A stretch of 57,852 bases of DNA from Acidobacteriota bacterium (lineage in GTDB: Bacteria > Acidobacteriota > Thermoanaerobaculia > Multivoradales > Multivoraceae), in NCBI GenBank assembly GCA_029263415.1, contig JAJCXN010000011.1:1-57852 (forward strand). The letters are read 5' to 3'. Below are positions 1-8,422 of this stretch, piece after piece. A program made the translations under genes and the position numbers. The notes below the pieces were generated by a model, which made no database searches, was not told the DNA's origin, and saw nothing but the letters and a program-made list of their open reading frames with translations. The first letter of the stretch is position 1. Each line of letters opens with the position of its first letter.

Positions 1-524
1 CTGACAGTAGACAATCCAGTCAGTCTCATAGAGCGGCGCGAGGAGCCGCTCGAAGGCCGATCGACACGCGAGCGATCTCAAAGGACCACCGAAGGTCAGA
101 GACTGCCATCTTCGCTTGAGTCCAGACAGCATCTTGCCTCGAAACAGCCGGCCCATGACTTTCACTGGCGCGAAGTAACTGCGACGGCAAGGCAGCCAGC
201 CATCGCCCCAACGGTCAGGCCGCCACCAGGAGCGCCCAGACCATGCACGACGTCAGCGTCGTCCAATGGACTCCTGACGACGGGTCGCTCCGGGCCAGGC
301 GACCTGGATGCGAAACGATTGCCTTCGCCCGCGCGATGTGCCGACCATGGCCAGAGCAAACAATGCTCAAGTTGAGGCCGGAGACACGACAGCTGTCACA
401 TCCCCGAGCTCTGCGACACCGCTGCCGCTCTCGAGCCAGAGGAGAACCAACGTGAACCAAATGCTTCGGCCTTGAACTAATCAGGAGGAGTCCAGACACT
501 GGTTGTTTTGGGCGCGACCAGGCG
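1..524. other. No confident gene
   Basis: I see no convincing coding region here. Short open frames on both strands (for example 26-211 and 215-562 on minus, 243-455 on plus) are rich in Arg, Ser and Cys, lack a ribosome binding site and have no recognisable motif. The stretch may hold decayed cassette-like DNA or the 3' flank of the gene at 525-1040. A GGTTGTT word at 501-507 recurs at the other gaps of this corner. Confidence 0.5.
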
Positions 525-1040
525 CTACGGCCAACGCGCCACCTTGGAGCGGAGACGCGCAAGGGAAATGCCGGTTCGCCCGGCGGCCCTACTCTTTCCT
601 CTAAGGACGCCCATCGCGCTACCAGCGTACACCTGCAACGAATACTCGCCGCAAACAGAGACCACGTACTCGGAGCGCTCAGCTTGCATCTCGGTCTCTT
701 CTGAGGCGGTGGCCAGGCCCTTACCCAACTCGGGAGTCACCGCCGACAGCGCAAACACCCAAGTGGTTCCTATCGGATACTCAGACACGTAGGGCCGGCA
801 TTGCTCCCCATTGTCTCCCCACAGACGAACGGTCTCGCGAATCTCCGTTCCTCGCCACGACTCGATGACCCTCAACTCAAGCGAGTTCTTCGTGTGAGAA
901 AGCACTTCGCCAAGAAGCACCGCGTCGCTGTGCGGAGCAGTTCGCAAGAAGCCTCCAAACCATGGGCACATACACGCTGACGCCGAAGCAGGGAGGAGGA
1001 GAAACAGAACGATCAGGGCTTTCCCTAGGCGGTGAACCAT
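525..1040 (-). CDS. Secreted Cys-rich protein, TIMP/NTR-like N-terminus
   Basis: A 171-residue exported protein. I chose ATG 1040 rather than the GTG at 1079 because AAGGGA lies 8 bases upstream and the protein then opens with a clean signal peptide (MVHRLGKALIVLFLLLPASASA). The predicted mature protein starts Cys-Met-Cys-Pro, followed by a pattern of the type F..A...V.LGEV. This resembles the N-terminus of netrin/TIMP-like (NTR) domains, where the first Cys after the signal peptide is structurally important. Further Cys residues occur mid-chain (EQCRPY) and near the end (VSVCGEY), so disulfides are likely in the periplasm or outside the cell. The NTR assignment rests on that N-terminal pattern alone. 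The gene stands apart from its neighbours and its role is unknown. Confidence 0.65.
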   Translation of the reverse strand: MVHRLGKALIVLFLLLPASASACMCPWFGGFLRTAPHSDAVLLGEVLSHTKNSLELRVIESWRGTEIRETVRLWGDNGEQCRPYVSEYPIGTTWVFALSAVTPELGKGLATASEETEMQAERSEYVVSVCGEYSLQVYAGSAMGVLRGKSRAAGRTGISLARLRSKVARWP

Positions 1041-1120
1041 CCGAGTCCCTTGCAACGTAACGAAAAGAGTTCTATTCACCTGCCGGCGGCTTGGCGCCGG
1101 CCTGCTGCAGCAATTGGTTG

Positions 1121-1669
1121 TTAGCTTGCCGCGCCATCATCTTCACTTGAGTCGGTTGCGAGCAGCACCGCATCCCAAGCACGCCGCGCCACCAGAAGAC
1201 CGGCCACCAGCGAAACGGCCCAGAACAAATAGTCTGGCCAACTTGATTCGAGATGCACCTCACTGAGCTTGCGCCTTTCCGCTCCAAGCCACCAGACCAA
1301 CTCTGCGGCGTTCGATACCACATGTGGCAAGGCCCGAAGCGCCACCACCGCGCCAGCGATGGCGAGGCCGACCGGCACGAGAGTTCGTGCGGCCCCAAGC
1401 TCAAGGACACTCTCTCCCTCGTGGCCCAAGACCCAGTCAGCAACCTTCCTTGTGCGTAGAAGCAGCCCGAGCGCTACTGCACCGGATGCGATGACATACA
1501 GACCATTCCAGAACACGTAGCCGCCGATGTCTGCGGATGGACCCCAGCCTCCAAGCCGGACCGAGACCAACTGAAGGCCCGAGCGCACGGTTGCCAACGC
1601 CGTTAGCAATCCAAGGATCTTTAGAGCGGCCACGACGACTCCGGTAGCGCTCGCTCGTATCTCACCCAT
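1121..1669 (-). CDS. Hypothetical four-helix inner-membrane protein
   Basis: A 182-residue protein with about four hydrophobic segments: near residues 10-33, 45-70, 95-115 and 145-165. Between them are short polar loops, and the tail is acidic (TDSSEDDGAAS). ATG 1669 is preceded by AAAGGAG at a good distance, so the start is firm. I do not recognise the family and see no catalytic motif. The TAA stop lies inside GCTAACAACC on the coding strand. A related AACAACC word followed by CTGCAGCAG also occurs beyond the neighbouring gene at 1854-2315 (see findings). Nothing nearby suggests a function. Confidence 0.65.
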   Translation of the reverse strand: MGEIRASATGVVVAALKILGLLTALATVRSGLQLVSVRLGGWGPSADIGGYVFWNGLYVIASGAVALGLLLRTRKVADWVLGHEGESVLELGAARTLVPVGLAIAGAVVALRALPHVVSNAAELVWWLGAERRKLSEVHLESSWPDYLFWAVSLVAGLLVARRAWDAVLLATDSSEDDGAAS

Positions 1670-1853
1670 GTGGAAGCTCCTTTGGCAAGCTAGCGGGTTC
1701 GGCTCAGCTGCGCCACCGAACGGGACGCGGCGGTTGAAGATGAGTGCTCCATGCCCACTACGATAGCTGATGGCGCTAGCGCGAGTGGCGACTGCTGCAG
1801 TGGGTTGTTCCGCTCATCCAGACCTTTGCCACCTTGATCTAATCTGGGCTGCT

Positions 1854-2315
1854 CTAAACGAGAGCTGCCGATCTGTAGCAGCGGCTTCGCCCCTCGATCT
1901 GGGGTACTTGAAACGCGGGCCGGAGGCAGGAGGCTCCATGGAGTTCGATGTCGCCGCTAGGATCCTCCGAGACAGCGGTAAAGCTCCAAGTCAAGAACCC
2001 TTTCCGTTGGACGATTCGAGTTGGATGGAGGACGACAGCACCAAACAACCTCTTGAACTCCTCGTCCCTGGCGACCTCCGACTCGAAGTCGTCTACCTCG
2101 AACGGCATATACCAGAAGTACTCGTCTGGATCCGCACCAATCCGAGTAGCAGAGATCTGCGGCTCGCCATCCGAGAAGAGGTGGCAACTGATTGAGTATT
2201 CGGCCTTTCTATGGGCTGGCAGGGAGTAGTGGCGGCAAGACGACTCAACAGACACCACCACCGCTTCGGCCAGACCCAGATCAGAGAAAGCCACCTCCAG
2301 TTCTTCAGGAGTCAC
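1854..2315 (-). CDS. Hypothetical soluble acidic protein
   Basis: A 153-residue protein with no signal peptide or membrane segment. It reads like a real protein: an acidic, regular N-terminus (TPEELEVAFSDLGLAEAVVV), many aromatics in the middle (DPDEYFWYMPFEVDDFESEV) and balanced composition. The only start is GTG 2315 and no clear ribosome binding site precedes it. A plus-strand frame (1770-2195) overlaps it but has poorer composition, so I prefer the minus strand. Single-domain acidic proteins of this size are often immunity-like or cassette-borne, but nothing here proves either. No family recognised. Confidence 0.5.
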   Translation of the reverse strand: MTPEELEVAFSDLGLAEAVVVSVESSCRHYSLPAHRKAEYSISCHLFSDGEPQISATRIGADPDEYFWYMPFEVDDFESEVARDEEFKRLFGAVVLHPTRIVQRKGFLTWSFTAVSEDPSGDIELHGASCLRPAFQVPQIEGRSRCYRSAALV

Positions 2316-2628
2316 CTAGCGGCCCAACTACTGATTGACTTGCTGAATCATGAACAACCATTTGGGATCTTTGCGCCCTGTGACACCACGCCTTCCGCGT
2401 TTGCTCAACAGTTTGCCACATCGCATCACCCTGCGTGGGTCGTGGCCTAATGTGACACTAAAGGCCACGCATCTTTTCGTTTTCACCAATTCGTCGAGCC
2501 GACCTCGGATGCCACGCCGCGACCCGTTCAGAGGCCAGCCAGGACTCTCGAACCTCAGGCAAAGCACAGTGTCGCCTCGCCTTGACGTGCACCGTTCTCC
2601 GACAGAAGCCCCTAACCCGCGCGCCCAC
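2316..2628. other. Intergenic, no gene called
   Basis: This gap between two minus-strand genes carries only short arginine-rich frames (2328-2567 minus, 2350-2643 plus) without ribosome binding sites or known motifs. I see no terminator or strong repeat. Confidence 0.5.
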
Positions 2629-3459
2629 CTATTGCCGGTTTAGACCCTTGTTGTAAGCACTGTGTGACACGGCGAAGGCCTCAGGGATCTGCGCTGCAGA
2701 ATCGCGGTAGCGGTTGATGTACTCGAGCACAGAACCGCTACGACCTTCGCGCTTCTCGTAGTCGGTGAAGTCCTTCTTGAACCAATCGAAGATCTTTGAA
2801 AGCGCCACGGTGCTGTCGACTTCATTGACCGCGACGTGCTGTTCGGAGTTGACGAACTCTCGGATGGCGCTATCCAGTTGCTGATCGAGCTGCGCTGGAT
2901 CGAATGCGGTTTGTGGCAGGCGCGGGCAGCTGATGGATGCGCAGTTCAAGGCTGCGTGAATGCGCGGGTCGCCGTAGCGTTCGCGAATGATCTTGTCCTC
3001 GAACGCTTTCAGGCTGATCTTAGTACCGCCCAAAGTGATCTTGCGTTTCAAGAAGAAGTTGCGGCCCGAGATCAGCCCTGACCAAACACTGTCGATGTCT
3101 GTGCCCCAATCCAGCACGCCCAAGAAGACTTGTGCGTTGTAGGCATTGATCCAGTAGGCGAGCTCGTGATCTTTAGTTGCGAACAACTCTGGGTTGGAGT
3201 CGGGAGTGGTTGCTTGGACGGAGGCGATGTAGCGGTCGAACTTGGTGCGGTTCTGAGACAACGCCTGGTAGTCGACAAAGCCGCGCTCGTCGACGAACGT
3301 CGAGACGACGGAGTTCCAGTCTGAGTGGTCGAACTCTGGGTCCGAGGCTCGTGCTGGCGCGCTGAGTGCAAGGCTCGTGATCAGCAGCAGCGATGCACTT
3401 GCGATCGCTGCGATGCGGCCTTGAGCTCGAGCGGATGGTTGAGTGGTTGACGTTGTCAT
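2629..3459 (-). CDS. Secreted DUF547 domain protein
   Basis: A 276-residue exported protein. A basic N-terminus is followed by a hydrophobic stretch (about residues 15-38) ending ARA-S, a typical signal peptide. The rest is a DUF547 domain. Its signatures are AYWINAYNAQ (about residues 100-110) and IHAALNCASISCPRL (about 166-180), with a Cys pair in the second motif. The biochemical role of DUF547 proteins is unknown to me; some members lie beside redox or membrane genes. The gene is divergent from the radical SAM gene, with a 216-bp shared upstream region at 3460-3675. The start ATG 3459 is supported by the signal peptide, although the ribosome binding site is weak. Confidence 0.85.
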   Translation of the reverse strand: MTTSTTQPSARAQGRIAAIASASLLLITSLALSAPARASDPEFDHSDWNSVVSTFVDERGFVDYQALSQNRTKFDRYIASVQATTPDSNPELFATKDHELAYWINAYNAQVFLGVLDWGTDIDSVWSGLISGRNFFLKRKITLGGTKISLKAFEDKIIRERYGDPRIHAALNCASISCPRLPQTAFDPAQLDQQLDSAIREFVNSEQHVAVNEVDSTVALSKIFDWFKKDFTDYEKREGRSGSVLEYINRYRDSAAQIPEAFAVSHSAYNKGLNRQ

Positions 3460-3675
3460 TGGGATGAAGCAGCCGAAGGGAAGATTTGTTGAGGTGGCTG
3501 ACTTGCGCCAGACGCACCTTAGTACGTGCGCAGGTCGCGAACGGATTACTGCGTGTCGCTAGCCACGACGCCCAACAGTCCCGTAAGAGGTCATCCACTT
3601 GCGGCTAGGGTTCCGTACAACGGGTGCCGACGCGTGCAGTTTCAACGCTCGGGATTCAATTCGTAAGGACGCCAC

Positions 3676-5130
3676 GTGCACACCGACAACCGACCGACAC
3701 CGGATTCGTCGATCCAACCGCAACAGTCGGTCTGGAGCCGGGCGCTGCGACGCTTCTTGCGACCGGTCTCCAACCACAAGCGAAGGTTGCTGGACGCTCG
3801 CTGGGAAGAGTTGCCGGTTGATCTGCGCACCGACAGGCAGGCGGTGGGCAGGCAGATGACCCATTGCGGTTACACCATGGGCGCCGCCTTTTGTTCTTTT
3901 GGCTGCACCCACTGCTACTTGCCCAAGAACGCCAATAGCGCGCCGTTGCCTACGCTTCTTGAGATGCAAGAGCAGATCGACGCCAACTACGCGGTACTCG
4001 GCGAGTTCGGCGCTTTGCAGATCACCGGCGGTGATGTGGTGGATGCCTACTGGAAAGCGGGCCAGTCAGACGAGCTGATCAAGATCATCCGCTACGCCAC
4101 CGGCAAAGGGTTGGTGCCGATGCTGATGACGCATGGCCAAGTGTTGCTTGAGAACCCAGACTACTTTGATGCCTTGGTGAGCAAGGCTGGGTTGCGCAAG
4201 CTGGCGATCCACATCGATATGACGCAGGCGGGCCGTGCGGGCTACCCGATCAAGTCACTCAAGCGCGAGGCGGATCTGCATCCGTTGCGTGATGCATTCG
4301 TGGAGTTGATCGAAGGTGTCGCTGAGCGCACCGGGCGTCCGATTTCTGCGTCGCACACGGTGACCGTGACTGAGGCCAACATCAGCAGCTTGGGTGACAT
4401 CGTTGAGTGGTTTGGTAGATCGCCGAGGAACGCGGTGGCATTCCGCATGCTGAGCGTGCAGCCTGAGGCGAACGTCGGTCGGACCCGTTACTCCATCAAC
4501 CCGGTGACACCAGAGCGCGCCTGGAGTTCGCTCTCACGAGCGCTTGACCTCGACTTGGTTCGCGACAGCGTGCTCTTCGGACACCCCGAGTGCAGCAGTG
4601 TGGCCGCCGTGTTGCTGCGCCCAGCTGGCGCGAACGGCAAAGCTGGCGCGTTGGATCTGATGCCTGATTCGAAGGAGGCGCGCCATCTCGTTTCGGAGAT
4701 TCTGCGGGTCTTTGGTGGGGTCGGTTCGCGCGGTTCCTCTGACCTGGTGGCTAACGCCCAACGTGCCGGTTTGCTGTTGCGACGCCCATTGTTCTTAGTG
4801 GCGGTGGCAAGCTACCTCTGGTCCTTGCGCAAAAAGCGCACCGGCGCGTCCCTGGTGCGCACGGCGCTTGATCTTGTGCGTGGTCGCTCACGACCGATCA
4901 GCCTGGTGATGCACAACTTTATGAACGCCGCAGAACTAGCTGCGCCTCGATCGCAAGTGGTTGATGATCGCCTGGCGGCGTGTTCGTTCAAGGGTGCAGT
5001 CAAGCAGAACGGCAAGTGGCAGGCGGTGCCGATGTGTTCAATGAACGGGGTGGAGCGCGAACAGCTCTACGAGCAGCAGATTGCCGCATCAAGGCAAACG
5101 GAGCTGGTGTCCCTGCAGCGGGCGAGCTAG
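3676..5130 (+). CDS. Radical SAM protein of unknown reaction
   Basis: A 484-residue radical SAM enzyme. The [4Fe-4S] ligands are C73, C77 and C80 in AAFCSFGCTHCYLP, a canonical CxxxCxxC set. ITGGD (about 116-120) is the GGE-type motif that binds the SAM methionine. A histidine-rich strand, IHIDMTQAGRAG, follows near residues 178-190. The C-terminal third is distinct and carries two more Cys residues (AACSFKGA and VPMCSMN, about 436-460), which might bind another cofactor, though no clear SPASM pattern is present. GTG 3676 has AAGGA seven bases upstream, so the start is good. It lies 219 bp before the nonulosonate operon on the same strand. A modification of a sugar or envelope compound is possible but unproven. 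Confidence 0.85.
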   Translation: MHTDNRPTPDSSIQPQQSVWSRALRRFLRPVSNHKRRLLDARWEELPVDLRTDRQAVGRQMTHCGYTMGAAFCSFGCTHCYLPKNANSAPLPTLLEMQEQIDANYAVLGEFGALQITGGDVVDAYWKAGQSDELIKIIRYATGKGLVPMLMTHGQVLLENPDYFDALVSKAGLRKLAIHIDMTQAGRAGYPIKSLKREADLHPLRDAFVELIEGVAERTGRPISASHTVTVTEANISSLGDIVEWFGRSPRNAVAFRMLSVQPEANVGRTRYSINPVTPERAWSSLSRALDLDLVRDSVLFGHPECSSVAAVLLRPAGANGKAGALDLMPDSKEARHLVSEILRVFGGVGSRGSSDLVANAQRAGLLLRRPLFLVAVASYLWSLRKKRTGASLVRTALDLVRGRSRPISLVMHNFMNAAELAAPRSQVVDDRLAACSFKGAVKQNGKWQAVPMCSMNGVEREQLYEQQIAASRQTELVSLQRAS

Positions 5131-5233
5131 TGGGCCCTCGATGTTGCTGTCATGGACTGAGGCGAAGGCACAAACGGTTGATTGGCGCGCCAGGCGCTTT
5201 GTTCCGCCGAGCAGAGTTTCACCACGGGCAGGG

Positions 5234-5262
5234 CGATCTTCCGTAAGATCGACGGAAGATCG
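5234..5262. repeat. Perfect 11-bp inverted repeat
   Basis: CGATCTTCCGT (5234-5244) and ACGGAAGATCG (5252-5262) are exact reverse complements around a 7-base loop. No T-run follows, so it is a poor intrinsic terminator. Lying between the radical SAM gene and neuB, it could be an operator, an mRNA 3' stabiliser or a factor-assisted terminator. Confidence 0.75.
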
Positions 5263-5349
5263 ATCCGCCTCCAACGCGTTCACGCGCGACGCCATCACCA
5301 CTTGATTGCCCATCCACCTTGCGGGCCCAACTAGGATTCTCTTAAGAAG

Positions 5350-6432
5350 ATGTCGGTCTCCTCTGCCAAAGAACCGCTCGCGCTCAAGCAATGGTTCAAC
5401 CAAGCAAGCGATCAAGACGCCAAACAACGACACACGTTGATTGTCGGCGAGGTAGGTCAAGCGCATGACGGCAGTCTCGGTACCGCGCACAGCTACATCG
5501 ACGCGATTGCCGATGCTGGTGCAGATGCGGTCAAGTTCCAGACCCACATCGCCGCTGCCGAGAGCACTGCGGATGAGCCCTGGCGAGTGCGGTTTTCACC
5601 GCAGGACGACCGCAGGATCGACTACTGGCGTCGCATGGAATTCAGCCAAGAACAGTGGGCTGCGCTCAAGGAGCACGCCGAGGCACGCTCGCTCCTGTTC
5701 TTGAGTTCGCCGTTTTCCTTGGAGGCTGTCGACCTACTCGAAGGGATTGGTGTTGAGGGTTGGAAGATCGCTTCAGGCGAGTTGACCAACGCTCAGATGC
5801 TGAGCGCTATCGCAGCAACTGCGAAGCCGGTTCTGCTGTCGACCGGCATGAGCGACTGGGCCGAGATCGACAACGCAATCGAACAGTTGCGTACGGAGGG
5901 CGCTGGCCCGGTTGCGATCTTTCAGTGCACGTCGGCTTATCCTTGTCCGCCCGAGTCGGTTGGGCTCAATCTCATCGCGGAGATCGCGCAGCGGTACCAG
6001 TGCCCGGCCGGTTTGTCCGATCACTCGGGCACTATCTTTCCTACTCTGGCCGGGGTTGCGCAGGGCATGCAGCTTGCCGAGATCCACGTCACGTTGAGCA
6101 AGCGCGCGTTTGGCCCGGACGTGCCGGCTTCGTTGACCGTGGAAGAGTTGAGCCAGTTGGTGGTGGGCACCCGCGCGATCGAATCCATGTTGGCGCATCC
6201 GGTCGACAAGGAGGAACAAGCTCGCGTGATGGAACCGATGCGCGCACTGTTTCAGCGGAGCTTGGTAGCTGCGATGGACCTCGACAGGGGGCACACTCTT
6301 CGAGACACCGACCTGGTGGCCAAGAAACCTGCGTCAGGACTTAGTCCGGAGGCCTTGCCGCAACTGATCGGTAGGCGGTTGACCAGGTCGCTCGAGCGCG
6401 ACCAGCGCATCGCGATGGAGGATGTGGAGTGA
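5350..6432 (+). CDS. neuB: N-acetylneuraminate synthase family protein
   Basis: A 360-residue NeuB-family enzyme. The family condenses phosphoenolpyruvate with an N-acetylmannosamine-type sugar to give a nine-carbon nonulosonic acid. The TIM-barrel part opens with LIVGEVGQAHDGS (about 30-42), the family's AEIGxNHxG position with a QAHDG variant. DAVKFQTH (59-66), FLSSPFS, KIASGE and LSDHSGT follow. Residues about 295-360 (RGHTLRDTDLVAKKPASGL) form the C-terminal SAF/antifreeze-like domain. Length is normal for the family. Sequence alone does not separate sialic from legionaminic or pseudaminic acid synthases, but the neighbouring hydrolysing epimerase argues against pseudaminic acid. ATG 5350 has only a weak AAGAAG upstream. 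It overlaps neuC by four bases. Confidence 0.9.
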   Translation: MSVSSAKEPLALKQWFNQASDQDAKQRHTLIVGEVGQAHDGSLGTAHSYIDAIADAGADAVKFQTHIAAAESTADEPWRVRFSPQDDRRIDYWRRMEFSQEQWAALKEHAEARSLLFLSSPFSLEAVDLLEGIGVEGWKIASGELTNAQMLSAIAATAKPVLLSTGMSDWAEIDNAIEQLRTEGAGPVAIFQCTSAYPCPPESVGLNLIAEIAQRYQCPAGLSDHSGTIFPTLAGVAQGMQLAEIHVTLSKRAFGPDVPASLTVEELSQLVVGTRAIESMLAHPVDKEEQARVMEPMRALFQRSLVAAMDLDRGHTLRDTDLVAKKPASGLSPEALPQLIGRRLTRSLERDQRIAMEDVE

Positions 6433-7616
6433 GCGCTGTGAACGAAGCCAAGCGCAAGGTGTGCGTGGTGATCACTGCGCGGCCCAGCTATAGCCGGATC
6501 AAAACCGCCCTCGACGCGATCGTCGCTCACGACGACTTGGAACTGCAGCTAGTCATCGCGGGTTCCGCCCTGCTCGATCGCTATGGCACCGCATCGCAGT
6601 TCGTCGAAGCGGACGGCTTCGAGATCGCTGCGCGTGTGTTCATGGTGCTCGAAGGCGAGACACCGCAATCGATGGCCAAGAGCACGGGCTTGGGCGTCAT
6701 GGAGCTCGCCACCACCTTCGGCAATCTCCAGCCAGACTTGGTGGTCACCATTGCCGACCGTTACGAAACTATGGCGACCGCGATAGCTGCGTCGTACATG
6801 AGCCTGCCGTTGGTGCACATTCAAGGCGGCGAGGTCACTGGCAACATTGACGAGAAGGTGCGTCACGCAATCACCAAGCTCGCAGATCTGCATTTGGTTT
6901 CAACCGCGAAGGCCCAAGAGCGCGTGATCAAGATGGGCGAAGAGCCGAGCACAGTCCACATCACCGGCTGTCCCTCAATCGACTTAGCGGCAGCGGTCGC
7001 AGCAGCACCAGCTTTCGATTTTGATCCGTTCGAACGCTACGGAGGAGTGGGTGAGGTATTCGAGATCGCACCACCGGGAAGCAGCGACGGATACCTGGTG
7101 GTGATGCAGCATCCTGTGACTACGGAGTTCGGAGAGAGCCGCGAGCAGACGCTCGAAACGCTGGAGGCGATCGAGGCCTCCGGACGACCAGCGTTTTGGT
7201 TTTGGCCCAATCCAGACGCAGGCTCGGGTGGTGTCTCGAATGCCATTCGCACATTTCGCGAGCAGGGTCGGTCAGGCCGCATGCACTTTTTTAAGAACAT
7301 GGCGCCGCAGGACTTTCTGCGCTTGCTTGTCAACTCAGCCTGCCTGGTTGGAAACTCGAGTGTCGGTATTCGCGAATGCAGTTTCTTGAGTGTGCCGGTG
7401 GTCAACATCGGCACTCGCCAGTCTGGTCGTGAGCGGGGAACCAATGTGCTGGACGTTGGCTACGGCAGAGCAGAGATCGTTGCAGGGATTGCTCAGCAGA
7501 CCGAGCGCATTCGCCCTCAGAGCGACACCTTGTATGGCGATGGCGTTGGCGGTGTAAAGATCGCCGAGCGAATCGCCGAGGCCCAGTTGCGGTCCGACAA
7601 GAGGCTTGCCTACTAG
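6429..7616 (+). CDS. neuC: UDP-GlcNAc 2-epimerase (hydrolysing)
   Basis: A 395-residue hydrolysing UDP-N-acetylglucosamine 2-epimerase. It would convert UDP-GlcNAc, or the 2,4-diacetamido analogue in the legionaminate route, to the free manno-configured sugar used by the adjacent synthase. Visible motifs are VVITARPSYSRIK near the N-terminus, VTIADRYETMATA, HIQGGEVTGNIDEKVRHAI in the middle, and VGNSSVGIRE with NIGTRQSGRE in the C-terminal nucleotide-binding half. These match the GT-B-like epimerase fold. GTG 6429 sits inside the neuB stop (GTGA), and its own TAG overlaps the neuA GTG by one base, so translation of all three is likely coupled. Acts in the cytoplasm. Confidence 0.9.
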   Translation: MSAVNEAKRKVCVVITARPSYSRIKTALDAIVAHDDLELQLVIAGSALLDRYGTASQFVEADGFEIAARVFMVLEGETPQSMAKSTGLGVMELATTFGNLQPDLVVTIADRYETMATAIAASYMSLPLVHIQGGEVTGNIDEKVRHAITKLADLHLVSTAKAQERVIKMGEEPSTVHITGCPSIDLAAAVAAAPAFDFDPFERYGGVGEVFEIAPPGSSDGYLVVMQHPVTTEFGESREQTLETLEAIEASGRPAFWFWPNPDAGSGGVSNAIRTFREQGRSGRMHFFKNMAPQDFLRLLVNSACLVGNSSVGIRECSFLSVPVVNIGTRQSGRERGTNVLDVGYGRAEIVAGIAQQTERIRPQSDTLYGDGVGGVKIAERIAEAQLRSDKRLAY

Positions 7617-8422
7617 TGAGCGATGCGCCGTTGCGGTCCGCTGCTTTGAGGACGCTGGCAATTGTGCCGGCTCGGGGTGGATCGAAGGGAATCCCGCGAA
7701 AAAACATTCGGCCACTGGCAGGCCATCCATTGTTGGCGTACACGCTTGCGGCTGCAAAGACGGCGGGGCTGGCTCGGGTGGTATTGAGCACAGAGGACGA
7801 AGAGATCGCTGAGGTGGCCCGCAGCCTAGGCTTTGATGTGCCGTTCTTGAGGCCCGAGGAGCTAGCGACCGATGTGACCCCTACCGTGCCGGTGCTGCTC
7901 CATGCGTTGGATCAGTTGCGCGCGTCGGGCGGGCTCGATGGCATCGACTTCGTGTGTGTACTGCAACCCACCTCGCCGTTCCGCGAAGCGACGATCATCC
8001 CTCGCTGTTTGCGGCGTATAGAGCCAGAAGGCGACGCTGGGGATTCAGGGGGCTCAGGCGGCTCAGGCGGCTCGGGGCCAGACTCGGTGGTGACCGTTCT
8101 ACCTGTGCCTACCGAGTACAACCCGCATTGGGTCTACTCACTGAACGACGCAGGTGAGATGGGGCTGTTCATGGGCGACGCCGAACCGATCGCGCGGCGC
8201 CAAGACCTTCCTCCTGTGTTCCATCGCGACGGCTCGGTGTATCTGGTTAAGCGCCGAGTGCTGGAACAAGAGCAGTCGCTATATGGCGCGCGCACGGCGG
8301 GGGTGGAGGTTGAGGGTGCTTACTCGGTGAACCTCGACACTTTCGAGGACTGGCGCAAAGCGGAACTGTTGCTGGCCGCCAACCCGGGACTCGCAGAGGG
8401 TGTTGGTCGAGCGCGACTCTGA
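7616..8422 (+). CDS. neuA: CMP-nonulosonate (acylneuraminate) cytidylyltransferase
   Basis: A 268-residue cytidylyltransferase that would activate the NeuB product with CTP. The nucleotide-binding motif AIVPARGGSKGIPRKN lies at residues 15-30, LQPTSPFR at 116-123, and RRQDLPPVFHRDGSVYL at about 194-210, all standard for the family. An oddity is a run of Gly and Ser (residues about 139-155, DAGDSGGSGGSGGSG) made by a 9-bp DNA repeat. It sits between the active-site loop and the dimerisation region and looks like a recent linker expansion. The gene overlaps neuC by one base and the asparagine synthase gene by one base (TGATG). Confidence 0.9.
   Translation: MSDAPLRSAALRTLAIVPARGGSKGIPRKNIRPLAGHPLLAYTLAAAKTAGLARVVLSTEDEEIAEVARSLGFDVPFLRPEELATDVTPTVPVLLHALDQLRASGGLDGIDFVCVLQPTSPFREATIIPRCLRRIEPEGDAGDSGGSGGSGGSGPDSVVTVLPVPTEYNPHWVYSLNDAGEMGLFMGDAEPIARRQDLPPVFHRDGSVYLVKRRVLEQEQSLYGARTAGVEVEGAYSVNLDTFEDWRKAELLLAANPGLAEGVGRARL

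Noticed and set aside
1770-2195. 141-residue plus-strand frame overlapping the 1854-2315 gene
   Set aside because: Composition is less protein-like and no ribosome binding site was seen; I keep the minus-strand gene but with modest confidence.
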